Assembly (NCBI RefSeq): GCF_000714815.1
Contig: NZ_JMIH01000004.1
Location: 186,001 to 250,000, forward strand
Reading direction: 5' to 3'
Length of the DNA stretch: 64,000 bases
Source of the DNA: Anditalea andensis
GTDB lineage: Bacteria; Bacteroidota; Bacteroidia; Cytophagales; Cyclobacteriaceae
Positions 52,963-62,002 of the stretch are shown here, piece after piece; within the stretch, counting starts at the first letter, position 1; every line of letters begins with the position of its first letter. A program made the translations under genes and the position numbers. The notes beneath the pieces are model-generated. The model had not been told where the DNA came from. It searched no databases and was given only the letters and a program-made list of their open reading frames with translations.

Positions 52963-53698
52963 GTAGATTGATTTTTAGTTGGGCAATATACACGTCTCCT
53001 TCTGTAAATCTTTCCAGTTTAAAGTTTTCTTTATAGATAATCTTTAGCCTTTGTTCCAATGTCTGCGTGCCGATGCCACTGTGCTGCTTATACAGTTGCT
53101 TTTTTACTGATATCTTATTGGAAACATTTAAGTAAAAAACACTTTCTTTAAATTCAAAAGTTATAGAGATAAATGCATCCGCAGTTTGGAGATCAGCATG
53201 TTTAAAGGCATTTTCAATCAAATCAATAGAAATCAATGGGGCGAGTAGCTCTTGCTCATAGAGCGGCTCAGATTCATTGATGCTAGTCTTTACTTTTATA
53301 TCAAATAATGGACTGGTTTTTATCTTGTTTATCTCGATCAGGTTCAAGGCAAATTCTATTTCCTCCTTGGGTGTTACAAATCGGTTCTGGCTTTCATATA
53401 AGATATAATCCAGAACATTGGCCATTTTATCCAGAGCATAATAGGTCTGATAAGCATGGGACTGGATAGAGTTTAATATGTTCTTAAAAAGATGGGGATC
53501 CAATCTGGATTCAAGTGACTTCAATTCTAGCGAATTGATTTCTTTTTCATAAAGACGAAATCTATTTTCCGTGTCCTTTAATCTTCTTTGTGCATAAACC
53601 AATCGGGTATACATATAAAAGATTATACCCCCCGTCAAAATAAATAGTCCAGCTATCCAAATTAACATTGGACTGGAGTAGGTTAAAAATAGGGCCAT
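52928..53698 (-). CDS. LytS-like sensor histidine kinase
   Basis: 256 residues: one N-terminal membrane helix (about 10-30), a short coiled coil, then the His_kinase domain with His69 in LDPHLFKNIL and an HATPase region (LIENAFKHAD; GIGTQTLEQRLKI). There is no large sensor domain, so the signal is probably read in or at the membrane. Confidence 0.9.
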   Translation of the reverse strand: MALFLTYSSPMLIWIAGLFILTGGIIFYMYTRLVYAQRRLKDTENRFRLYEKEINSLELKSLESRLDPHLFKNILNSIQSHAYQTYYALDKMANVLDYILYESQNRFVTPKEEIEFALNLIEINKIKTSPLFDIKVKTSINESEPLYEQELLAPLISIDLIENAFKHADLQTADAFISITFEFKESVFYLNVSNKISVKKQLYKQHSGIGTQTLEQRLKIIYKENFKLERFTEGDVYIAQLKINLLGHKAKMLATR

Positions 53699-53849
53699 CG
53701 GTAATTATACTTCATCAGTAGGTTTCATTTTATCCTTTATATCTAGGGTTGAGCTAAAGACACGGTTTTTTTTATTCTATAAGGAGAATAAATAGAGCCA
53801 ATATACAACAATAAACCTGACATCTTTCCTATCCACTCATTTTTTCCAC

Positions 53850-54500
53850 CTACTCTGAGGCCCCTTCTTTCTCTCCTAAAGCTTTATATAAAGCATCTAC
53901 AAAGACCTGCTCCGGCTGCGCTCCACTGATTCCAAATTTGTTGTCAATTACAAAGAAAGGGACTCCTCTAACACCAAGCTGCTGCGCTTCATATATTTCC
54001 TGCCTTACCTTATCCTCAAACAGATCCGATTCCAGCATTTTTCTAACTTCGTCTTCATCAAGTCCGATTTTTTTTCCGAGGGTTATTAGAGTATCCTTAT
54101 CATCCATGTTCTTACCTTCGATAAAGTAAGCCTGAAAAAGAATTTCCTCAGCCATATCTCCCAGTAAATGCACCTTGGCCATCTGTATCAGGCGGTGGGC
54201 ATTGCGGGTATTGGCGACCACGGTTTTTTCGAAGTTAAATTTTAATCCAGATTGGGCAGCCATTTGGGCTACTTGATCTGTCATCTGTTTGGCTTGTTCC
54301 AATGACATGTTCTTAATCTCCGCCAGATAATCCAAAGAAGATTTCGAAGGGTCAGTTACAATTTCAGGATTGAGCAAAAAGCTTTTCCATTCTACCTCGA
54401 TTTTATCCCGAAACGTAACCTGAGAAAGAGCAGCTTCAAATTTTCTTTTACCGATATAACAAAATGGACACATGATGTCCGACCAGATTTCTACTTTCAT
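53850..54500 (-). CDS. DsbA-family oxidoreductase (FrnE-like)
   Basis: 216 residues with a thioredoxin fold and active-site CPFC at residues 11-14 (MKVEIWSDIMCPFCYIGKRKFE), plus the cis-Pro loop GVRGVPFFVID. There is no signal peptide, as in cytoplasmic FrnE-like proteins linked to redox stress. Confidence 0.92.
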   Translation of the reverse strand: MKVEIWSDIMCPFCYIGKRKFEAALSQVTFRDKIEVEWKSFLLNPEIVTDPSKSSLDYLAEIKNMSLEQAKQMTDQVAQMAAQSGLKFNFEKTVVANTRNAHRLIQMAKVHLLGDMAEEILFQAYFIEGKNMDDKDTLITLGKKIGLDEDEVRKMLESDLFEDKVRQEIYEAQQLGVRGVPFFVIDNKFGISGAQPEQVFVDALYKALGEKEGASE

Positions 54501-55063
54501 AGCTGTAAAATTAGTGTTTTTGAAAAAGAGTTCCCCCTGAAATAAGCAGGACCATTCGTTATTGATTGAAGCGCTTGTTCTTCAGCTGATTACTTTAGAC
54601 ATTTTTCATTGCATCAATATGTAAATATCCTCATTTCAGCGAAAAAGCCTTCCCGACTTTACGTTTTTTGGATTTTATCTTTCTTATGTGCCCAACTGAT
54701 ATAAGACATAATTCTGATACTTGTCCATTACATTTAAACATCGTACTTCTTATGACAAAAATAATTTTTCATTACTTTCCTTGCATTTAATTTAAATAGT
54801 AACAAACTTTACGCTTCCAATTTAAAAAATGACTTATATCTATAACATAGCTAGAATCACCGCTAAAAACACCCATTCAGGTGTGATGAGTATGGCTATG
54901 ACTACATTTATAAGGACCGGCTTTTTTTATAGGGCATAGTCCCTGCTATATTCTTGGCATCCTATGTGGATACCTATTCCGACACTTACCTATCAATAAA
55001 GTTTCTTATCCGATTTAAAGTCTAGATCTAATCTACCGAATCTACATTTCTTTACTATCAGCC
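54501..55063 (+). other. 563-bp leader region of the arginine operon
   Basis: No protein gene of normal size. A 36-codon frame (ATG 54829, TAG 54937-54939) contains a small hairpin (ACACC 54869 / GGTGT 54880) and ends just after a T7 run (54922-54928), the layout of a leader peptide. It has only three Arg codons, so control by arginine is doubtful. No ARG-box-like palindrome was recognised. Confidence 0.35.
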
Positions 55064-55738
55064 ATGATAAAGAAAAATTTCATTATTCAGCCTGCTGAGG
55101 CCAAACACGGCGAGTACGCAGAAACAATTGTCGAAGAGATGGCACTCTCAGCTCAGGCCAGAGGTACCGGAATAGCCCGACGAAGTCCTGAATATATCAA
55201 ACAGAAAATGCTGGAAGGAAAAGCCGTCATCGCCCTCACCAAAGAAGGGGAATGGGCAGGATTTTGCTACATAGAAGCCTGGGGACACGAGAAGTTCGTA
55301 GCCAATTCAGGACTTATTGTTTCACCACAGTTCAGAAAATCTGGGTTGGCCAGAGAAATAAAACAGGCTATCTTTAGGCTCAGCAGAAAAAAATACCCAC
55401 ATGCCAAGATCTTTGGACTGACGACAGGTGCTGCCGTGATGAAGATAAACTCTGAATTAGGCTACATACCTGTCAGTTATTCAGACTTGACCACGGATGA
55501 TGATTTTTGGAAAGGCTGCCAAAGCTGTGTCAATGTGGAAATACTGAAAAGTAAAAACAGGCAAAACTGTCTCTGCACAGCCATGCTTTATGTACCTAAG
55601 GACCAAAAGCAAAAAAAAGGTATTAAACTGAGAGATTTTAGCAATAATCTAAACCTTTTTGAAAGATGGGTAAGGATCAAGAAAAAAATATTATTAAAAT
55701 TTAATAAAAACATCATTACAAACATCATCCAGTCATGA
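55064..55738 (+). CDS. GNAT acetyltransferase, probable first enzyme of arginine synthesis
   Basis: 224 residues with a GNAT fold (SGLIVSPQFRKSGLAREIKQAIF is the acyl-CoA loop) and an unusual C-terminal extension rich in Cys and Lys. It overlaps argG by 4 nt and is in the position where Bacteroidota arginine operons place the N-acylglutamate synthase that replaces ArgA or ArgJ. The acyl donor (acetyl- or succinyl-CoA) is not readable from sequence. Confidence 0.8.
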   Translation: MIKKNFIIQPAEAKHGEYAETIVEEMALSAQARGTGIARRSPEYIKQKMLEGKAVIALTKEGEWAGFCYIEAWGHEKFVANSGLIVSPQFRKSGLAREIKQAIFRLSRKKYPHAKIFGLTTGAAVMKINSELGYIPVSYSDLTTDDDFWKGCQSCVNVEILKSKNRQNCLCTAMLYVPKDQKQKKGIKLRDFSNNLNLFERWVRIKKKILLKFNKNIITNIIQS

Positions 55739-56931
55739 AAAAAGTACTACTCGCCTACAGTGGCGGCCTAGACACCACTTACTGCGCCTTGTATTTAAGT
55801 AAAATTAAAGGATTTGAAGTCCATGCTGTTATGGTCAATACAGGAGGTTTTGATCAAAGTGAACTTTCCGAAGTGGAAAAAAGAGCCGCAGCATTGGGCA
55901 TTGCTTCTTTTGAAGTATTGGATGTGACACAGGAGTATTACGATAAAGTAATCAAATTTCTCATCTTTGGTAACGTACTAAAAAACCAGACTTACCCACT
56001 TTCGGTAAGTGCTGAGCGGATAGTTCAGGCAAAAGCCATAGCTGAACACGCAAAAAAAATAAATGCTGCTGCCATAGCACATGGCAGTACCGGAGCCGGC
56101 AATGATCAGGTAAGGTTTGATATGATCTTCCAGACCATCCATCCTGCAGCTGAGATCATTACTCCTATACGAGACCTTAAGCTAAGCAGAGAGGAAGAAA
56201 TCAGCTTCCTTAAAGAGCATGGCGTTCAAATGAACTTTGAAAAAGCGGCTTATTCCATTAATAAAGGGATCTGGGGTACATCAGTTGGCGGCAAAGAAAC
56301 ACTGACCTCACATGGAAGTCTCCCAGATGAAGCCTATCCTACACAATTTACCAAATCGGAACCGGAAACGTTAGAAATTACATTTGAAAAAGGTGAAATA
56401 GCAGCTGTCAACGGGGAATCCCTAGATCCTGTCAAAGCCATTCAAAAAATACAGTCACTGGCCGCGCCTTTTGCCATCGGCAGGGATATACATGTGGGAG
56501 ACACCATCATCGGCATCAAAGGTAGGGTGGGATTTGAAGCTGCAGCAGCTTTGATCATCATAAAGGCCCACCAGCTACTCGAGAAACATACCCTTACCAA
56601 GTGGCAGACTTTCTGGAAAAACCAGCTATCTGAATTTTACGGCACCCACTTGCATGAAGGCCATTACCTGGACCCTGCCATGAGAAATATGGAAGCATTT
56701 ATGTCAGATACCCAGCAGTTCGTTACCGGTAAGGTATCAGTTGAACTGCTGCCCTACAGATTTAAGCTTATAGGCATCTCTTCTGAACATGACCTGATGT
56801 CTGCTAAGTTTGGAAGCTACGGAGAAATGAACACCGGATGGACAGGAGATGATGTAAAAGGCTTCACCAAAATATTTGGAAACCAGACTTCTATTTTTCA
56901 CCAAGTCAATAAAACATTGGATAATGACTAA
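55735..56931 (+). CDS. argG: Argininosuccinate synthase
   Basis: 398 residues with the ATP pyrophosphatase loop LAYSGGLDTTYCAL, AHGSTGAGNDQVRFD, and the citrulline/aspartate-binding SVGGKET region. It joins citrulline and aspartate. The stop overlaps argC. Confidence 0.95.
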   Translation: MKKVLLAYSGGLDTTYCALYLSKIKGFEVHAVMVNTGGFDQSELSEVEKRAAALGIASFEVLDVTQEYYDKVIKFLIFGNVLKNQTYPLSVSAERIVQAKAIAEHAKKINAAAIAHGSTGAGNDQVRFDMIFQTIHPAAEIITPIRDLKLSREEEISFLKEHGVQMNFEKAAYSINKGIWGTSVGGKETLTSHGSLPDEAYPTQFTKSEPETLEITFEKGEIAAVNGESLDPVKAIQKIQSLAAPFAIGRDIHVGDTIIGIKGRVGFEAAAALIIIKAHQLLEKHTLTKWQTFWKNQLSEFYGTHLHEGHYLDPAMRNMEAFMSDTQQFVTGKVSVELLPYRFKLIGISSEHDLMSAKFGSYGEMNTGWTGDDVKGFTKIFGNQTSIFHQVNKTLDND

Positions 56932-57889
56932 AATAAAAGCAGGCATCATCGGGGCAGCAGGATATACAGGTGGAGAACTGGCAAGGCTACTGCTAAACCA
57001 CCCAAATTGTGAGCTTATTTCTATCCACAGCAACAGTCAGAAAGGTAAAAAAATCTATGAAACGCATCCTGATCTGATAGGTGACTCCGATCTGATCTTC
57101 ACAGACCACGTCCACACTGATCTGGATGTGGTATTCTTAGCGCTCCCCCATGGAGAGGCCAAAGGATTTTTGGAGCGTCATCAGTATCCAAAAGAAACAA
57201 TTATCATCGACCTCAGCACAGATTATAGGGATGAATCTGAGGATTTTGTTTACGGCCTGCCTGAAATCAACAAATCCAGGATCATGACTGCTAAAAAGAT
57301 CGCTAACCCAGGCTGTTTTGCTACCGCGATTCAGCTCGCAGTAGCACCAGCGGTCGCCCACAGGTTAGTGGCAGGAGATATCCATGTCACCGGTATCACT
57401 GGCAGTACAGGTGCGGGTAAGCAGATGAACGAATTCACCCACTTCACCCAGCGAAACCAAAACATATCAGTTTACAAGCTTTTTAACCACCAGCATCTAA
57501 AGGAAATTAATGCCACCCTGGTGGCCTTGGATAAAGATTTTAAAAAAGAGATTTTATTTGTACCCTATCGGGGCAACTTTTCAAGGGGCATATGGATCAC
57601 TGCCTATTTTCCATACAACAGGACTTTGGAAGACGCCTACGCGATGTACAGGGAATTCTATCAAGAAGAAGCCTTTACACATGTTTCAGATAAAGAAATT
57701 TCCTTGAAACAGGTAGTCAATACCAATAAATGTATCATTCATTTACAAAATCTACAAGGACAACTGGTGGTGACAGCAGCTATTGACAACTTGGTAAAAG
57801 GAGCATCAGGACAGGCTGTCCACAATTTAAACCTAGCGATGGGCTTCGAAGAAACGGCAGGCCTTCATCTGAAAAGTATCGCTTTCTAA
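56924..57889 (+). CDS. argC: N-acetyl-gamma-glutamyl-phosphate reductase
   Basis: 321 residues from ATG 56924, overlapping argG by 8 nt; this start is chosen because MTKIKAGIIGAAGYTGGELARLL is the family N-terminus. The active Cys is in NPGCFATA, with GITGSTGAGK and HQHLKEI following. It reduces the acyl-glutamyl phosphate to the semialdehyde. Confidence 0.94.
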   Translation: MTKIKAGIIGAAGYTGGELARLLLNHPNCELISIHSNSQKGKKIYETHPDLIGDSDLIFTDHVHTDLDVVFLALPHGEAKGFLERHQYPKETIIIDLSTDYRDESEDFVYGLPEINKSRIMTAKKIANPGCFATAIQLAVAPAVAHRLVAGDIHVTGITGSTGAGKQMNEFTHFTQRNQNISVYKLFNHQHLKEINATLVALDKDFKKEILFVPYRGNFSRGIWITAYFPYNRTLEDAYAMYREFYQEEAFTHVSDKEISLKQVVNTNKCIIHLQNLQGQLVVTAAIDNLVKGASGQAVHNLNLAMGFEETAGLHLKSIAF

Positions 57890-57900
57890 TTGAAAAAACT

Positions 57901-59043
57901 ATGAAACCATTTGACGTATATCCTCTGATAGACATCACCCCCATAAAAGCAGAAGGATATAAACTCTGGGATGATCAGGGAAACGAATACTTTGACCTCT
58001 ATGGTGGGCATGCAGTTATTTCCATAGGACATAATCATCCCCACTACCTGATGAGAATCAAAGAGCAACTGGAAAAGATATCTTTTTATTCTAATTCTGT
58101 ACAGATACCCATACAAAAAGAACTGGCAACGCTTCTGGGAAAACTGTCGGGATATGAAGATTATGACCTATTCCTTTGCAGCTCAGGTGCAGAAGCTAAC
58201 GAAAATGCACTTAAACTAGCATCCTTTGAAACCAATAAAGCAGGTTTTATATCATTTAAAGGGGCGTTTCATGGCCGTACCAGTGGAGCAGTAGCCCTGA
58301 CGGACAATCCCAAGATAATAGCTCCCTTTAATGCCGCCCATCAGGCCCACATCCTGCCTATGGATTTAGGCGTAGTAGAAGAAGTGCTTAAGCGTAAAGA
58401 TATAGCCGGGATCATCATTGAGGGGATTCAGGGAGTAGCAGGTATTCAGGTCCCCGGAGACGGTTTTCTGTTGGGACTGCAGACCCTGGCCAAGCAGTAT
58501 GGTGCCAAATTGATCTTGGATGAAGTACAGTCCGGCTATGGCCGTACAGGAAAATTCTTTGCCCATCAATGGGTAGAAGGATTAAAGCCGGATCTGATTA
58601 CGGTAGCCAAGGGCATGGGAAATGGGTTTCCTATAGGAGGTGTACTCATCAGTCCGGATATTCCTGCTAAACATGGTATGCTGGGTACGACATTTGGTGG
58701 TAATCATCTGGCTTGTGTGGCGGCTATGGCTGTTTTAGAGGTAATGGATTCTGAAGAGTTGACTGAGAATGCCCACCATTTAGGCCTGAAGTTAACAGAT
58801 AGATTAAAAGCTATGGAAGGGGTCACCCAGGTCAGGGGCCGCGGACTCATGATCGGTTTGGATCTGGAGGGAGAAGCGGCGCCTATACGCTCAGCGCTCA
58901 TAAAAGACTTCAGGATCTTTACCGGCAATGCAGCCAATAAACATACCATCCGGATCTTGCCTCCACTCAATATATCCGCATCTGCTTTGGATTATTTTGT
59001 GGAAAGCTTTGAAAAAGCCCTTGTTTTAAATAAAGTTGTTTAA
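57901..59043 (+). CDS. argD: Acetylornithine (or succinylornithine) aminotransferase
   Basis: 380 residues, class III PLP aminotransferase: YGGHAVISIGHNHP, FHGRTSGAVALTD, DEVQSGYGRTGKFF and the PLP lysine in VAKGMGNGFPIG. It makes N-acylornithine for the transcarbamylase encoded next. Confidence 0.94.
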   Translation: MKPFDVYPLIDITPIKAEGYKLWDDQGNEYFDLYGGHAVISIGHNHPHYLMRIKEQLEKISFYSNSVQIPIQKELATLLGKLSGYEDYDLFLCSSGAEANENALKLASFETNKAGFISFKGAFHGRTSGAVALTDNPKIIAPFNAAHQAHILPMDLGVVEEVLKRKDIAGIIIEGIQGVAGIQVPGDGFLLGLQTLAKQYGAKLILDEVQSGYGRTGKFFAHQWVEGLKPDLITVAKGMGNGFPIGGVLISPDIPAKHGMLGTTFGGNHLACVAAMAVLEVMDSEELTENAHHLGLKLTDRLKAMEGVTQVRGRGLMIGLDLEGEAAPIRSALIKDFRIFTGNAANKHTIRILPPLNISASALDYFVESFEKALVLNKVV

Positions 59044-59061
59044 CCCTTTACCTCTATTTTT

Positions 59062-60003
59062 ATGAAATCTTTTACCCAGTTTAAAGATTATGATTCAGCC
59101 AATGAATTGATTGAAACTGCTCTGCATTATAAAAAATATCCCTACGTAGATGCTTCACTGGGGAAAGGCAAAAGGATAGGCCTTATCTTTTTGAATCCTA
59201 GTCTTAGAACCCGTGTCAGTACCCAAATCGCAGCATCCAATTTAGGCATGGAAGCCATAGTTTTGAATATTGACCAAGATGGCTGGGCATTGGAATTTGA
59301 AGACGGGGTGAAGATGAATAAAAAATCAGTAGAACATGTCAAAGAAGCAGCCGCTGTGCTGGGGTCTTATTTTGACATATTGGCGCTGAGGGCTTTCCCT
59401 TCGCTTACTGATAAAGAAAAAGATATGGAAGAATATATCTTTACCACTTTTGCCAAATATGCAGGTAAGCCGATCATCAGCTTGGAAAGCGCTACCAGGC
59501 ATCCCCTGCAGAGCCTCGCGGATATGATCACCATCAAAGAACAAAAGGTGAAAGATAAGCCAAAGGTAGTCCTCACCTGGGCACCCCACATCAAAGCCAT
59601 TCCCCATGCAGTGGCCAATTCTTTTGCAGAATGGGCTTTGGGCTGTGATTATGACCTTACCATTACCCATCCTCCAGGGTATGAACTCGATGAAAAATTT
59701 ACCCAGGGAGCCCACATCACCATAGATCAGGAGGAAGCGCTGAAAGATGCAGACTTTGTATATGTGAAAAACTGGTGTGTCTACCATGATTATGGAAAAA
59801 TTCAGATGATGGGTGATGACTGGATGCTTACGGAGGAAAAACTATCAGCTAGTCCCAATGCCAAAATCATGCACTGCCTTCCGGTAAGGAGAAACCTGGA
59901 AATTTCTGATGAAATACTGGATGGAAAAAGAAGCTTGGTACAGGAGCAGGCCAATAACCGGGTATTTGCCGCCCAGGCCGTTTTAAGCAAAATTTTAAAA
60001 TAA
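59062..60003 (+). CDS. argF': N-acylornithine transcarbamylase ArgF'
   Basis: 313 residues. Carbamoyl phosphate is bound by FLNPSLRTR and HCLPVRRN; the GWALEFEDGVKM and TRHPLQSLADMIT segments place it with the N-acetyl/N-succinylornithine transcarbamylases and not ordinary OTC. The specificity position before Glu-His in KKSVEHVKEA is Val90. As I recall, this is Glu in acetylornithine enzymes and Pro in the Bacteroides succinylornithine enzyme. Substrate therefore uncertain. Confidence 0.92.
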   Translation: MKSFTQFKDYDSANELIETALHYKKYPYVDASLGKGKRIGLIFLNPSLRTRVSTQIAASNLGMEAIVLNIDQDGWALEFEDGVKMNKKSVEHVKEAAAVLGSYFDILALRAFPSLTDKEKDMEEYIFTTFAKYAGKPIISLESATRHPLQSLADMITIKEQKVKDKPKVVLTWAPHIKAIPHAVANSFAEWALGCDYDLTITHPPGYELDEKFTQGAHITIDQEEALKDADFVYVKNWCVYHDYGKIQMMGDDWMLTEEKLSASPNAKIMHCLPVRRNLEISDEILDGKRSLVQEQANNRVFAAQAVLSKILK

Positions 60004-60019
60004 CCTGACTGTATAAATC

Positions 60020-60802
60020 ATGAAAATTAGTATAATAAAAATAGGAGGAAATGTCATAGATTTCCCTGATAAGCTGGACCATTTTTTAAGTTTATTTGAG
60101 GAAGTACCTGGCCAAAAAGTCCTGGTGCATGGAGGAGGAGTCCTGGCCACACGGCTTAGCGAAAGGTTAGGTATAACGCCTAATATGGTAGAAGGCCGCC
60201 GAATTACTGATCAGGAAACACTGGAAGTGGTCACCATGGTATATGCTGGTCTGGTAAACAAACAGATCGTAGCTAAACTTCAAAGCCATCATATCAATGC
60301 CATGGGACTAAGCGGTGCCGATGGTAACCTCATACGGGCTATTAAACGACCTGTGGGTAAAATAGACTATGGTTATGTAGGGGATGTCCAAGATGTAAAT
60401 GCCCCCCTTCTAGAAATTTTGTTGGAAAAAAACTGCGTACCCGTAGTTCCTGCCATCACTCATGACGGCAGCGGCCAACTACTGAATACCAATGCAGATA
60501 CCATAGCTGCCGAAATCGGTATAGCCCTGGCAGAAAAGCATGAAGTTTCTATATTTTATTGCTTTGACAAAAAAGGTGTACTAAAAGATATTTCCGATGA
60601 AGATTCCTTTATACCAGAAATTAATTTTTCTAGCTATGAAAAACTCAAAGAGGAAAATGTGATCCATTCCGGTATGATCCCAAAACTGGACAATGCCTTT
60701 AAAGCCATCTCTAAAGGAATCCTGCAAGTATGGTTAGGCCGCGCGGATCAGGTACATGAGGCTATAAAAGAGGAAAAAGTCGGTACATTCATCAGGTTTT
60801 AA
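60020..60802 (+). CDS. argB: N-acetylglutamate kinase
   Basis: 260 residues of the amino-acid kinase fold: IIKIGGNVIDFP, HGGGVLATRLSERLGI, GLSGADGNLIRA and NTNADTIAAEIGIAL. It lacks the N-terminal helix linked to arginine feedback in hexameric forms, so it is probably insensitive to arginine. Confidence 0.94.
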   Translation: MKISIIKIGGNVIDFPDKLDHFLSLFEEVPGQKVLVHGGGVLATRLSERLGITPNMVEGRRITDQETLEVVTMVYAGLVNKQIVAKLQSHHINAMGLSGADGNLIRAIKRPVGKIDYGYVGDVQDVNAPLLEILLEKNCVPVVPAITHDGSGQLLNTNADTIAAEIGIALAEKHEVSIFYCFDKKGVLKDISDEDSFIPEINFSSYEKLKEENVIHSGMIPKLDNAFKAISKGILQVWLGRADQVHEAIKEEKVGTFIRF

Positions 60803-60813
60803 AAAAAATTACA

Positions 60814-61914
60814 TTGAACCACACAGATTTAAAAGCAGTCCATAGTGAAACCCTTCAGTTACTTCAACAGCTGATTGAAATTCCTTCCATAAGCCAGAAT
60901 GAAGAACACACCGCAAAACTTATAGCCGCCTATTTTCTAAAAAAGAAGATCCCTTATCACCAAAAATACCATAACATTTGGGCAAAAAACAAAAAATTCG
61001 ATCCCTTACTTCCCACCCTCCTGCTAAACTCCCATCATGATACTGTAAAGCCCAATGCTGGGTATACCAAAAACCCTTATAAAGCAGAGATAGAAGACGG
61101 GAAATTATACGGACTGGGGTCAAATGATGCCGGTGGATGTCTGGTAGCACTTATAGCTGCTTTTACTTATTACTATGAACATGATTTGCCTTTTAACCTG
61201 ATCATAGCTGCTACTGCAGAAGAGGAAATCAGCGGAAAGTCAGGTATTGCTGCGATTATAAATGATTTTCCCGAAATTGAATTGGCCATAGTAGGTGAAC
61301 CTACGCTACTACAACTGGCAGTAGCCGAAAAAGGCCTTATGGTCATAGATGCGCGGGTAAAAGGAATATCTGGACATGCTGCGCGGGAAGAAGGTGAAAA
61401 TGCGATTTATAAAACATTGGGAGATCTTCAGGTTTTAAAAAATTTTAGCTTTAAGAAAACGTCTAAATTTCTAGGGGCAAGCAAAGCCTCGGTCACTGTC
61501 ATCAATGCCGGTCTTCAGCATAATGTAGTGCCAGACCTTTGCACCTATTGTATAGACGTGAGGGTGACTGATGCCTATACCTTGGAAGAAGCCCTCGAGG
61601 AACTTAGAGGAATATTAAAAGCTGAACTGGTTCCGAGATCCTTAAGGCTCAACTCTTCCAAAGTACCTGATGATCATAAAATTTTATTAATTTCTAAGAA
61701 AATGGATCTGGTCCAATACGGTAGCCCTACCTTATCAGATCAGGCACTCATCCCCTACCCGTCTGTAAAAATTGGCCCTGGTGATTCCGCCCGGTCGCAT
61801 ACTTCTGATGAATTTATTTATGTAGAAGAAGTCTATCAGGGAATTGATTTTTACATTAACTTAATTCAGCAATATGCTGAAGTTACCCACTCATTAAATA
61901 AAGAAATGCTATGA
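60814..61914 (+). CDS. argE: M20 deacylase, N-acetyl(succinyl)citrulline or ornithine deacetylase
   Basis: 366 residues, di-zinc M20 peptidase fold: NSHHDTVKP (His and Asp ligands), GSNDAGGC, the catalytic TAEEEISG, VGEPT and the dimerisation domain VIDARVKGISGHAAREE. After ArgF' it should deacylate N-acylcitrulline. Start is TTG 60814; no nearby in-frame ATG. Confidence 0.9.
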   Translation: MNHTDLKAVHSETLQLLQQLIEIPSISQNEEHTAKLIAAYFLKKKIPYHQKYHNIWAKNKKFDPLLPTLLLNSHHDTVKPNAGYTKNPYKAEIEDGKLYGLGSNDAGGCLVALIAAFTYYYEHDLPFNLIIAATAEEEISGKSGIAAIINDFPEIELAIVGEPTLLQLAVAEKGLMVIDARVKGISGHAAREEGENAIYKTLGDLQVLKNFSFKKTSKFLGASKASVTVINAGLQHNVVPDLCTYCIDVRVTDAYTLEEALEELRGILKAELVPRSLRLNSSKVPDDHKILLISKKMDLVQYGSPTLSDQALIPYPSVKIGPGDSARSHTSDEFIYVEEVYQGIDFYINLIQQYAEVTHSLNKEML

Positions 61915-62002
61915 AATCGAGCATGAAGAAAACTTCAAATACTGTGATAAACATCTATCTTGCTAGATTCCTTATGCCCATTAAAAATCAAATTATATTC
62001 AT

